Source: Lysobacterales bacterium
GTDB lineage: Bacteria > Pseudomonadota > Gammaproteobacteria > Xanthomonadales > Xanthomonadaceae
NCBI GenBank assembly: GCA_017302135.1
Contig: JAFLDZ010000026.1
Coordinates: 1 to 50,361, forward strand
Length of the DNA: 50,361 nt
Direction of reading: 5' to 3'
Under the pieces are notes generated by a model, which saw only the letters and a program-made list of their open reading frames with translations, searched no databases and was not told where the DNA came from. Of this stretch, positions 6,403 to 14,681 are shown piece by piece (position 1 is the first letter of the stretch; each line of letters opens with the position of its first letter). Position numbers and translations under genes: made by a program.

Positions 6403-9400
6403 TTACATATTCCTTCTGTACTCCCCACCCACGTCATACAGCGCATGGCTGATCTGACCGAGCGAGTGGGTCTTCACCGCTTCCATCAACGAGGTGAAGA
6501 CGTTCTGGCGGTCGCGGGCGGTTTTCTGGAGGTAGGCAAGACCTTCGCTGGAACTTGCGCGCGCGTCCCGACCCTCACCCCGGCCCTCTCCCGGGGGGAG
6601 AGGGAGAACAGCGTTGTTCCGCAGGCGCTGATAGTTGGCGACGTTATCGATCTGCTGCCCCTTCTCCCCCTCAGTCGAACGGATCAGCTCGATCTCGGTA
6701 ACGATATCCCCACCATGATCCTTCGGCAGGAAGGTGTTCACGCCGATCAGCGGCAGACTACCGTCGTGCTTCTTGTGTTCGTAAGTCATCGACTCGTCCT
6801 GAATCTTGCCGCGCTGGTACATGGTGTCCATGGCGCCGAGCACGCCGCCGCGCTCGCTGATGGCTTCGAATTCCTTGTAGACGGCTTCTTCGACGATGTC
6901 GGTGAGCTTGTCGACGATGAAGCTGCCCTGCCAGGGGTTCTCGCAGAAGTTGAGGCCGAGTTCCTTGTTGATGATCATCTGGATGGCGACGGCGCGGCGC
7001 ACGGATTCTTCGGTGGGCGTGGTGATGGCTTCGTCGTAGGCGTTGGTGTGCAGGCTGTTGCAGTTGTCGAACAGCGCGTACAGGGCCTGCAGTGTGGTGC
7101 GGATGTCGTTGAACTGGATTTCCTGCGCGTGCAGTGAACGGCCGCTGGTCTGGATGTGGTACTTCATCATCTGGCTGCGGGCGTCGGCGCCGTAGCGTTC
7201 GCGCATGGCGCGCGCCCAGATGCGGCGGGCGACGCGGCCGATGACGGTGTATTCCGGGTCCATGCCGTTGCTGAAGAAGAACGACAGGTTGGGCGCGAAG
7301 TCGTCGATCTTCATGCCGCGCGCGAGGTAATACTCGACGATGGTGAAGCCGTTCGACAGCGTGAAGGCGAGCTGCGAGATCGGGTTCGCGCCGGCTTCGG
7401 CGATGTGATAGCCGCTGATCGACACCGAGTAGAAATTGCGGACGTTCTTGTCGACGAAATACTGCTGGATGTCGCCCATCATCCGCATCGCGAATTCGGT
7501 GCTGAAGATGCAGGTGTTCTGCGCCTGGTCTTCCTTGAGGATGTCGGCCTGCACGGTGCCGCGCACGCTGGCGAGGGTCTGCGCCTTGATCTTCGCGTAG
7601 GTGTCGGCATCGACCACCTGATCGCCGGTCACGCCGAGCAACCCGAGGCCGAGGCCGTCGTTGGTTTCGGGCAAAGCGCCGCTGTATTCGGGACGCGTGC
7701 GGCCTTCAAAGAGTTTTTCGATAACGGCATGCGCGGCATCCCAACGTGATTGCTCAGCGCGCAGGTATTTCTCGACCTGCTGATCGATCGCGGTGTTCAT
7801 GAACATCGCGAGGATGATCGGCGCGGGGCCGTTGATGGTCATCGACACCGAGGTACTGGGCGCGCAGAGATCGAAGCCGGAGTACAGCTTCTTCATGTCG
7901 TCGAGCGTGGCGATGTTGACGCCGGAGTTGCCGATCTTGCCGTAGATGTCGGGGCGGATCGCGGGGTCTTCGCCGTACAGGGTGACGCTGTCGAACGCGG
8001 TGGACAGGCGCGCGGCCGGCTGACCGACGCTGAGGTAATGAAAGCGGCGGTTGGTGCGCTCCGGCGTGCCCTCGCCCGCGAACATGCGGATCGGGTCTTC
8101 GCCGGTGCGACGGTACGGATACACGCCGCCGGTGTAGGGGTAGTAGCCGGGCAGATTTTCCTTCTGCAGGAAGGTCAGCAGCTCGCCCCAGCTTTTGTAG
8201 GTGGGCGCGGCGATTTTCGGAATCTGCTGATAGGACAGCGACCCGCGGTAGTTTTCGACGCGGATGGTCTTGTCGCGGACCTGGTACTCGGTCACCTCAT
8301 CGACAATCGACTTCAGGCGCGCGGGCCACTCGCGCAGCAGCTTGAGGGCTTCGGAGTCGAGCGATTGGACGGCATCGTTGTAGCGTTGGCGGAGGGTCAA
8401 CAGCGTGCGGTCGATGGGTTGGATTTTCTCGAGCGCCCGCGCTTCGATTTCACGAATTCTCTCGCGGGTGCGATCGAAGGCGTCCTGAGCCCCTCTCCCG
8501 TCGGGAGAGGGGTTGGGGAGAGGGTTCGGGCCACGAGAGGCGTCACCGGTCGCCGTACCCTCTCCCTCGGTCCCTCTCCCGGGGGGAGAGGGAAGCAAAG
8601 CATCGACGCTGTACAGCTCCAGCGATTTTGGCAGCGCGTGATCGCCCAGATCACGCAGCGACTGCCAATACGACTGCGCGCGATCGGCGGTGTCGGCCTG
8701 CGATTCGATGCGGCGGTTGATGCCGCGGCCCTGTTCGGCGATTTCGGCGAGATAGCGCACGCGGTTGCCGGGGATCAGCACGGTGGCGCGCGGTTCCTTC
8801 AGCGAGGTGTCGATGGCCGGCGACCATTTCTCCACCGGCAACGAAAGTTTTTCGCGCATCAGCCGGCACAGGTTCGCGAACATCCAGCTGATGCCGGGGT
8901 CGTTGAACTGCGAGGCGATGGTGGGATACACCGGCACATCTTCGTCTGCGGTCTGGAACGCGACGCGGTTGCGCTTCCACTGTTTGCGCACGTCGCGCAG
9001 CGCGTCTTCCGCGCCGCGCTTGTCGAACTTGTTGAGCACAACCAGCTCGGCGTAATCGAGCATGTCGATCTTTTCCAGCTGGCTGGGCGCGCCGAAGTCG
9101 CTGGTCATCACGTACATCGGGAAATCGACGAGGTCGACGATCTCCGAATCGCTCTGGCCGATGCCGGCGGTTTCGACGATGACCAGATCGTAGCCCAGCG
9201 ATTTGAGGAAGCTGATGCAGTCCTTCAGCACGATATTGGTCGCCGCGTGCTGGCGGCGGGTCGCCATCGAGCGCATGAACACGCGGGTGGAGCGCAGCGA
9301 GTTCATGCGGATGCGGTCGCCGAGCAGCGCGCCGCCGGTGCGGCGACGCGTGGGATCGACCGAGATCACCGCGATGCGCATCTCCGGGAAATTGGCGAGG

Positions 9401-10101
9401 AAGCGGTTGAGCAGTTCGTCGGTGACCGACGACTTGCCGGCGCCGCCGGTGCCGGTGATGCCGACCACCGGGGTCTTGCCGCCGGCCAGCTGCCATTCCT
9501 TGCGCAGGTGCGCGAGTTCGGATTCGTCGATCGCGCCTTCTTCGATCGCGCTGAGCATGTGGCCGATGGTGATTTCATCCCGGCCGTCGTCGTTGCCGAT
9601 ATCGACGCGATGCGGCGTTTCCACCGGCTGGCGCGCGGCGCCGGCGCGACGCACCACGTCCTCGATCATCGCGACCAGGCCCATGTGCATGCCGTCGTTC
9701 GGGTGGTAGATGCGTTCGACCCCGTAATCCTGCAGCTCGCGGATCTCTTCCGGGGTGATGGTGCCGCCGCCGCCGCCGAAGACGCGGATATGGCCTGCGC
9801 CGCGTTCCTTCAGCATGTCGACCATGTACTTGAAGTATTCGACGTGCCCGCCCTGGTAGCTGGACAGCGCGATGGCGTCGGCGTCTTCCTGCAGCGCGGC
9901 GCGGACCACGTCTTCGACGCTGCGGTTGTGGCCGAGGTGGATGACCTCCGCGCCCTGCGCCTGGATCAGCCGGCGCATGATGTTGATGGCGGCGTCGTGG
10001 CCATCGAACAGGCTGGCGGCGGTGACGAAACGCAGCGGCGAGGTTTCGCTCTGCAGCGACGGCGTGGTCTTGTTGAGAGCGGGTGCGGCTGGCGTGCTCA
10101 T
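6403..10101 (-). CDS. icmF: Fused isobutyryl-CoA mutase IcmF
   Basis: This 1232-residue protein joins three parts in the IcmF order. The cobalamin-binding domain (residues 20-150) has the cobalt-ligand motif DGHDA (His35). The MeaB/ArgK-type G-protein chaperone (205-440) has GTGGAGKSS (217-225), ETAGIGQSDSE and NKFD. The substrate-binding TIM barrel (about 560-1232) ends SHALYDVGGEYRRNM. It interconverts isobutyryl-CoA and n-butyryl-CoA with adenosylcobalamin, linking valine and fatty-acid metabolism; some IcmF also act on pivalyl-CoA. The start at 10101 has GGAG seven bases upstream; the longer frame adds 60 unlikely residues. Two in-frame palindromic inserts add low-complexity sequence (residues about 503-537, between G-protein and mutase, and about 1166-1173 near the C terminus). 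Neither interrupts the frame. It is head of a run with the nucleotidyltransferase pair. Confidence 0.95.
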   Translation of the reverse strand: MSTPAAPALNKTTPSLQSETSPLRFVTAASLFDGHDAAINIMRRLIQAQGAEVIHLGHNRSVEDVVRAALQEDADAIALSSYQGGHVEYFKYMVDMLKERGAGHIRVFGGGGGTITPEEIRELQDYGVERIYHPNDGMHMGLVAMIEDVVRRAGAARQPVETPHRVDIGNDDGRDEITIGHMLSAIEEGAIDESELAHLRKEWQLAGGKTPVVGITGTGGAGKSSVTDELLNRFLANFPEMRIAVISVDPTRRRTGGALLGDRIRMNSLRSTRVFMRSMATRRQHAATNIVLKDCISFLKSLGYDLVIVETAGIGQSDSEIVDLVDFPMYVMTSDFGAPSQLEKIDMLDYAELVVLNKFDKRGAEDALRDVRKQWKRNRVAFQTADEDVPVYPTIASQFNDPGISWMFANLCRLMREKLSLPVEKWSPAIDTSLKEPRATVLIPGNRVRYLAEIAEQGRGINRRIESQADTADRAQSYWQSLRDLGDHALPKSLELYSVDALLPSPPGRGTEGEGTATGDASRGPNPLPNPSPDGRGAQDAFDRTRERIREIEARALEKIQPIDRTLLTLRQRYNDAVQSLDSEALKLLREWPARLKSIVDEVTEYQVRDKTIRVENYRGSLSYQQIPKIAAPTYKSWGELLTFLQKENLPGYYPYTGGVYPYRRTGEDPIRMFAGEGTPERTNRRFHYLSVGQPAARLSTAFDSVTLYGEDPAIRPDIYGKIGNSGVNIATLDDMKKLYSGFDLCAPSTSVSMTINGPAPIILAMFMNTAIDQQVEKYLRAEQSRWDAAHAVIEKLFEGRTRPEYSGALPETNDGLGLGLLGVTGDQVVDADTYAKIKAQTLASVRGTVQADILKEDQAQNTCIFSTEFAMRMMGDIQQYFVDKNVRNFYSVSISGYHIAEAGANPISQLAFTLSNGFTIVEYYLARGMKIDDFAPNLSFFFSNGMDPEYTVIGRVARRIWARAMRERYGADARSQMMKYHIQTSGRSLHAQEIQFNDIRTTLQALYALFDNCNSLHTNAYDEAITTPTEESVRRAVAIQMIINKELGLNFCENPWQGSFIVDKLTDIVEEAVYKEFEAISERGGVLGAMDTMYQRGKIQDESMTYEHKKHDGSLPLIGVNTFLPKDHGGDIVTEIELIRSTEGEKGQQIDNVANYQRLRNNAVLPLPPGEGRGEGRDARASSSEGLAYLQKTARDRQNVFTSLMEAVKTHSLGQISHALYDVGGEYRRNM
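6584..6604. repeat. In-frame palindrome inside icmF, 3' copy
   Basis: CCCTCTCCC (6584-6592) and GGGAGAGGG (6596-6604) form a 9-bp perfect stem with a 3-nt loop inside the icmF coding sequence. It encodes part of the LPLPPGEGRGEGRD peptide near residue 1170, just before the conserved C-terminal helix. The same palindrome occurs twice at 8490-8593. This type of CCCTCTCCC..GGGAGAGGG unit is a common dispersed repeat in proteobacterial intergenic DNA; here it sits in a gene. Confidence 0.8.
8490..8593. repeat. In-frame double palindrome inside icmF linker
   Basis: Two perfect 10-bp stems, CCCCTCTCCC..GGGAGAGGGG (8490-8512) and TCCCTCTCCC..GGGAGAGGGA (8571-8593), lie at the two ends of a 104-bp block. 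A further pair, GGGGAGAGGGT (8516-8526) against ACCCTCTCCC (8557-8566), gives nested inverted symmetry. The block is translated as a Pro/Gly/Arg-rich stretch (LPSPPGRGTEGEG, then PNPLPNPSPDGRGAQ) in the linker between the G-protein and mutase domains, about residues 503-537. Length and phase keep the frame open. Confidence 0.85.
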
Positions 10102-10265
10102 GGCGCGCTCCGTGCTGGAAAAGGCTGGTGCGTATTGTAAAGCGTGCGGCGCCCGGGCTGCGACCGGCCCGGATCCGCGTCCTTGCTCCGCGGCCTGTAC
10201 CGCGTGGATACTGCTGCGGATGGGGCGATCGCCCCACAAGAATCGGGCTTGAGGGGATGGTTTCG

Positions 10266-11828
10266 ATGCGTTCGATGACACGGTTCTGGCGGATCGCGCG
10301 ATGGGGAGCGTTTTCGCTGGCTGCGCTGATCGGCAGCGGCCTGCTGCTGACCAACCATTTCACCCCGCCCGCCAACGGCGGCAAGAGCCATGCGCTGGCG
10401 GTGCAGGCCGACGCCACCGAGCTGGATCGCGAACTCGCTCCGCTGCTGGCCGAACATCCGGGCAAGACCGGCGCCCTGCTGGTCAACGACGGCGTGGATG
10501 CCTTCGCGGCGCGGGCGCTGTCGGCGCAGAAGGCCGGGCGCAGTCTCGATCTGCAGTACTACATCTGGCACGACGATCTCACCGGGCGCCTGCTCGGCCG
10601 CGAAGCCTGGCGGGCCGCCGAGCGCGGCGTGCGCGTGCGCATGCTGCTGGACGACATGAATGCGGAGGGCATGGACTCGAAGCTGCTGTTGCTGGACAGC
10701 CATCCGAACATCGAGCTGCGGCTGTACAACCCGTTCCGCAACCGCAGCGGCCCGGCCCGGGGCCTCGAACTGGTCCAGCGGATCTTCAGCGTCAACCACC
10801 GCATGCACAACAAGGCGTGGATCGCCGATGGCCGCGTGGCGGTGGTGGGCGGGCGCAATATCGGCGTGGAGTATTTCGGCGCCGGTGGCGAGGTGAATTT
10901 CCGCGATCTGGACGTGGTGCTGTTCGGGCCGGCGGTGGCCGAAACCAGCGCGATGTTCGACCGCTATTGGAACAGTGCGGCGGCGGTGCCGCTGGCCGGG
11001 CTGAGCCGTGCGCCGGCGGGTGCGTTCGACGACATCGCCGATGCGATCGAGACCGAAGCCAAAAGCGCCGACGCGCAGCGCTACCTGCAGCGGGTCACCG
11101 CGTCGCCGACGGTGCAGGACTACGCCGGCAAGCGGCTCGAACCGTTCTGGAGCGATCGCATCCATCTGGTCGCCGATCCGCCGCTGAAATGGGAGGAAGA
11201 CAGCCGCGACGAATGGCTGGTGCACAAGATAGAACGCGACCTGTCGACGGCGAACGCCAAGGTGCTGCTGATCTCGCCGTACTTCGTGCCCGGGCCCGAT
11301 GTCACCGCCGGCATGAACGGTCTGGTCAAGAAGGGCGTGACCGTGGGCGTCGTCACCAATTCGCTGGGCGCGAACGATGTCGCTGCGGTCTACGGCGCTT
11401 ATCGCCCCTATCGCAACGACTTGCTGCGCGGCGGCGTGCATGTCTACGAACTGCGCGCGCAGGGGCATCCCGAAAGCAGCCTGTTCGGCAGCAGCGGCGC
11501 CAGTCTGCACACCAAGGCCTACAGCGTGGACGACGCGCGCGGCTTCATCGGCTCGTTCAATCTCGACGCGCGTTCGGCCTATCTCAACACCGAGATGGGA
11601 GTGATGTTCGACGATGCCGATCTGGCAAAAGCCGTGCGCGACGAATACCTGCGTCTCTCCGGACCCGAGCTGAGTTATTGGATGCATCTCGACAAATCCG
11701 GCAAGCCGCGCTGGCTGGATCGCGCAGCGAAGCCGCCTTCGCTGGTATCGACGGAACCGGACACCGACACCTGGCAGCGCGCCACCGCGACCGCGATTTC
11801 GTGGCTGCCCCTGGAGTCCCAACTGTGA
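10266..11828 (+). CDS. Phospholipase D family protein, cardiolipin synthase (ClsC-like)
   Basis: The 520-residue protein has an N-terminal membrane anchor (WGAFSLAALIGSGLLLTNHF) and two HKD motifs, HNKAWIADGRVAVVGGRN and HTKAYSVDDARGFIGSFNLD. These form the two halves of a phospholipase D active site. The order and the YYIWHDDLTGR segment match the YmdC/ClsC type, which makes cardiolipin from phosphatidylglycerol and phosphatidylethanolamine at the inner membrane. Other phosphatidyl-transfer activities cannot be excluded. GAGGGG at 10251 with 9-nt spacing supports ATG 10266 over the ATG at 10257. It diverges from icmF, so promoters for both lie in 10102-10265. Its stop overlaps the GTG of the next gene, indicating translational coupling. 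Confidence 0.9.
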   Translation: MRSMTRFWRIARWGAFSLAALIGSGLLLTNHFTPPANGGKSHALAVQADATELDRELAPLLAEHPGKTGALLVNDGVDAFAARALSAQKAGRSLDLQYYIWHDDLTGRLLGREAWRAAERGVRVRMLLDDMNAEGMDSKLLLLDSHPNIELRLYNPFRNRSGPARGLELVQRIFSVNHRMHNKAWIADGRVAVVGGRNIGVEYFGAGGEVNFRDLDVVLFGPAVAETSAMFDRYWNSAAAVPLAGLSRAPAGAFDDIADAIETEAKSADAQRYLQRVTASPTVQDYAGKRLEPFWSDRIHLVADPPLKWEEDSRDEWLVHKIERDLSTANAKVLLISPYFVPGPDVTAGMNGLVKKGVTVGVVTNSLGANDVAAVYGAYRPYRNDLLRGGVHVYELRAQGHPESSLFGSSGASLHTKAYSVDDARGFIGSFNLDARSAYLNTEMGVMFDDADLAKAVRDEYLRLSGPELSYWMHLDKSGKPRWLDRAAKPPSLVSTEPDTDTWQRATATAISWLPLESQL

Positions 11829-13090
11829 ATACGTCCGCCTCGCTCGCCGAGTTGCAGGCTGCCGCCGAAACGGGTTCGGCCGAGCATGCCTTCGCACTGG
11901 CGCTCGCGCTGGCCGATGCGCAGCGCATGGACGACGCGCAGCATTGGCATCTGCGCGCCGCCGAGGCGGGACATGTCGAGGCGCAGATCGAATACGCGCG
12001 GATGCGGCTGTACGGCATCGCCGGCGCGCCCGCGCCGCAGACCGCGACGCAGTGGCTGCTGCGTGCGGAACAGGCCGGACATCCGCGGGCCAGTGACCTG
12101 CTGGTGCAGATCGCGCTGGGTGGCATGGCGCTACCGCGCGACGGGCGCATCAACGAACGTCTGCATCGCGCGGTGCAGGCGAATTTTCCGCCGGCGCTGC
12201 TGACCGCTGCGATCCATTTCGGCCGCAAGGCGCATCCGGACGACCAGTCGCTGTGCATGCAGTTGCTGGAACGCGCCGCCGGTCGCGGCAGCGCAGTCGC
12301 TGCGATGCTGCTGGCGGAGCGTCTGGCGCATGGCGAGGGTTGCGAGGCGCAGCCGGACATCGCCGAAGATCTCTGGACGCAACTCACCGCGAACGGTGCG
12401 GTGCGGCTGCCGGACTTCACGCTGCCGCCGCCGGATGAGAGCGACACCCCGCCGCGTCAGCTGTCGATCGAAGACGCGCTGTCGCCGCCACCGATGCGGC
12501 CGCTGAGCGCGCAGCCACGCGTATCGGTGATCGACCGTTTCTTCTCGGCCGACGAATGCCGGCTGCTGATCGCCTGCGCACAGCCGCATCTGCACGATTC
12601 GCAGACCGCCGATCCGATCACCGGCGTGCCGCATACGCTGCAGGTGCGCACCAGCAGCGAAACGAGCTTCGATCCGCTGCTGGAGAACACCGCGCTGCGC
12701 GTGGCGCAGTTGCGCATGGCTGCCGCCGCGGGCATCGATCTGCCCAATGCCGAACAACTGACCGTGCTGCGCTATCTGCCGGGCCAGCAGTATCGACCGC
12801 ATCGCGATTACCTGCCGCCGGGCACCCTGCAGATGGACCGCCCGCACGCCGGCAACCGCATCCGCACCGTCTGCGTGTATCTGAATGCGGTGGATGCGGG
12901 CGGCGCGACCGAATTCCCGGTGCCCGAATTGCGCGTGGAACCGCTTCCGGGACGCGCCGTGATCTTCGACAACCTCATGCCCGACGGCAGTCTGGATGCG
13001 GATTCGCTGCACGCCGGCGCGCCCGTGGAAGCAGGCGTGAAATGGCTGTCGACGCTGTGGATCCGCCAGGGCCGCTATCGGCATTGGTAA
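11825..13090 (+). CDS. 2OG-Fe(II) oxygenase (prolyl 4-hydroxylase type) with Sel1-like N terminus
   Basis: The 421-residue protein starts with GTG overlapping the upstream stop, with GGAG nine bases before it. Residues 1-190 contain alanine-rich helical pairs (HAFALALALADAQRMDDAQHW, AGHVEAQIEYARMRLYG) like Sel1/TPR repeats. The C-terminal half is a prolyl-4-hydroxylase alpha-subunit-type dioxygenase: RVSVIDRFFSADEC at its start, the iron ligands His and Asp in QYRPHRDYLPPG, a TEFPVPEL strand, the second His in DSLHAGAPVEAGVKW, and the Lys that would bind 2-oxoglutarate. It probably hydroxylates a protein side chain in the cytosol. No link with phospholipid metabolism is known to me beyond the coupling to the PLD gene. 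Confidence 0.85.
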   Translation: MNTSASLAELQAAAETGSAEHAFALALALADAQRMDDAQHWHLRAAEAGHVEAQIEYARMRLYGIAGAPAPQTATQWLLRAEQAGHPRASDLLVQIALGGMALPRDGRINERLHRAVQANFPPALLTAAIHFGRKAHPDDQSLCMQLLERAAGRGSAVAAMLLAERLAHGEGCEAQPDIAEDLWTQLTANGAVRLPDFTLPPPDESDTPPRQLSIEDALSPPPMRPLSAQPRVSVIDRFFSADECRLLIACAQPHLHDSQTADPITGVPHTLQVRTSSETSFDPLLENTALRVAQLRMAAAAGIDLPNAEQLTVLRYLPGQQYRPHRDYLPPGTLQMDRPHAGNRIRTVCVYLNAVDAGGATEFPVPELRVEPLPGRAVIFDNLMPDGSLDADSLHAGAPVEAGVKWLSTLWIRQGRYRHW

Positions 13091-13123
13091 CGGCAAACCA
13101 CCGGCCGCAGTGCGCGGCACCGC

Positions 13124-13636
13124 TCAGCGGGTGATGACCTCGCGATGCATCGGCGCGAGCAGCGCCAGCAGCTTGTTCTGGGCGCGAAACGGAATATCGC
13201 GACGCGCCATCGCGATCTGCAGGTCCTCGACGAGCGCGTTGAAGTCGGCCTTGTCGATCGCGAACGCGGCATGCGTCTCTTGCATGTCGCGCCCGCTGTA
13301 GACGCAGCCGCCGCCGAGAAGGGCGCAGAACTGCTCGGCGAGCTGGCGCTTGACCCGATCGTGTTCGACCTTCTCGAAGAACGGACGCATGCGCGGATCC
13401 TCGAGCAGGATGGCCATGAACTCGTCCATCAGCGCAGTCATGCCGGGCATGCCGCCGAACTGCTCGAACACACCGGAAAGCTCGGGATGCGCCTGCGCGG
13501 GATCGGGCACGCCTGCCGGGCGAGCAGCGACCGACGCGGATTCCATCGACGACTGCGCAAGGGCAGCAGATGCTGCGATGCACGCCGACAGCGAGACGGC
13601 GAGGACCAGCGCGCGGGAAATCTTGAAAGGGGTCAT
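13124..13636 (-). CDS. Exported group I truncated hemoglobin
   Basis: A 170-residue protein with a signal peptide (ISRALVLAVSLSACIAASAALA, cleavage probably before Gln28), so it should be periplasmic. The mature part is a truncated globin: LSGVFEQFGGMPGMTALMDEF corresponds to helices A/B, MRPFFEKV to the CD region, and GRDMQETHAAFAIDKADFNAL to the E/F region, with His122 as the likely proximal heme ligand. Group I truncated globins bind O2 or NO. A signal peptide is unusual for the family, most members of which are cytosolic. It is the last gene of a four-gene minus-strand operon whose products all appear exported or membrane bound. It converges on the oxygenase gene. Confidence 0.85.
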   Translation of the reverse strand: MTPFKISRALVLAVSLSACIAASAALAQSSMESASVAARPAGVPDPAQAHPELSGVFEQFGGMPGMTALMDEFMAILLEDPRMRPFFEKVEHDRVKRQLAEQFCALLGGGCVYSGRDMQETHAAFAIDKADFNALVEDLQIAMARRDIPFRAQNKLLALLAPMHREVITR

Positions 13637-13656
13637 GGCATTCTCCTGGAAGATGA

Positions 13657-14610
13657 TCAGAAACCGACCTGCAGCGAGGCATAGACGCCGCGCTGGCGGT
13701 CGCGGATCACGATGTTGCCCAGATCGACATACGCGACGGTGAGCGAGATGTTGCGGTTCGGCGTCCAGGCTGCGAACACGTCCCAGGCATCGTCTTCATC
13801 GGCGATGTCGAGGTTGTCGGGCTTGGTGCGGTATTCGGCGCCGATCGCGAAGCGGCGATCGAGCAGATAGGCGACCGAAGTTTCCAACTGCGGCGAATAG
13901 CCGTCGTTGCGATCGCCGCCGAAACCGAGAATGCCGAACTGGTTGGCCTCGGTGAAACGCACGGTCGCATTCAGCAGCAGGCTTTTGTCCAGGTACAACT
14001 TCGTGGCAGTGACATAGACATCGGTGCCGCTGTCGTCCTTCGCGCCGATGGCCCGCACCAGTGCGCCACGATCGTTGCGCTTGTGCTGCACGCCCACCGA
14101 CACCTGCGGCAGCCAGCGATCCTGTTCCAGCACCGCGTCTCCGAACAGCTTCACCTTCACGCCATACGTGTCCTGGCGGATCATGAAACCTTCGCCCAGG
14201 CCCAGCGCGCCCCCGACCTGTTCGGTATCGAACGCCTGCCGCGATACGCTCAGTTCGACGCGGTCGCGGATACCGATCAGCGCGCCGTAGCTGGCCAGAC
14301 TGTAGTCGCCGACATCGACGCGCGTGTAGAACGCACTCGCGCCGAATTGATCCCGCTCGCCGTAACCGCCGATCACCGCCCACGGCGTCAATCCACCGCC
14401 TGCGGCACCCTCAAGCTGGCTCACGCCAGCGGTCAACAGCAACTTTCCGCCCGTCGGCGCATTCGCGGGTTCGGCAGGCGTCTCGTCCTGGGGCGCTTCG
14501 AGATCGGAAAGCGCCTGTGCGTGCGCGGGGGCAGCGCACAACGCAAGCAGACAAGCGCAGGCCAACGTGCCCGCACCGAACCTCGAAAGGCCCGCGGCAA
14601 TGTGATTCAT
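13657..14610 (-). CDS. DUF3034 family outer-membrane barrel-like protein
   Basis: The 317-residue protein has a signal peptide (GAGTLACACLLALCAAPAHA) followed by a Pro/Glu-rich spacer. Then come amphipathic beta strands with aromatic girdle residues (GASAFYTRVDVGDYSL, DTYGVKVKLFGDAVL, NISLTVAYVDLGNI), and it ends in Phe (ASLQVGF). That C-terminal Phe is the usual BamA recognition signature of outer-membrane beta barrels. I recognise it as DUF3034, of unknown function. AGGAGCG precedes ATG 14610; the longer frame is rejected. It lies 20 bp upstream of the globin gene and 71 bp downstream of the Cache gene. Confidence 0.8.
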   Translation of the reverse strand: MNHIAAGLSRFGAGTLACACLLALCAAPAHAQALSDLEAPQDETPAEPANAPTGGKLLLTAGVSQLEGAAGGGLTPWAVIGGYGERDQFGASAFYTRVDVGDYSLASYGALIGIRDRVELSVSRQAFDTEQVGGALGLGEGFMIRQDTYGVKVKLFGDAVLEQDRWLPQVSVGVQHKRNDRGALVRAIGAKDDSGTDVYVTATKLYLDKSLLLNATVRFTEANQFGILGFGGDRNDGYSPQLETSVAYLLDRRFAIGAEYRTKPDNLDIADEDDAWDVFAAWTPNRNISLTVAYVDLGNIVIRDRQRGVYASLQVGF

Positions 14611-14681
14611 GAAACGCTCCTGTTGTTTTTCGCTTAATCGAAAGGACACAGCGCATTCGCTGCGGGGCCGGATGGCGGCCG

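Noticed and set aside
7750..10140. Long open frame (796 codons) on the plus strand opposite icmF
   Set aside because: It is the antisense shadow of icmF in high-GC DNA. The product has low-complexity His/Arg/Ala/Val composition with no domain, while the minus-strand frame is a full IcmF.
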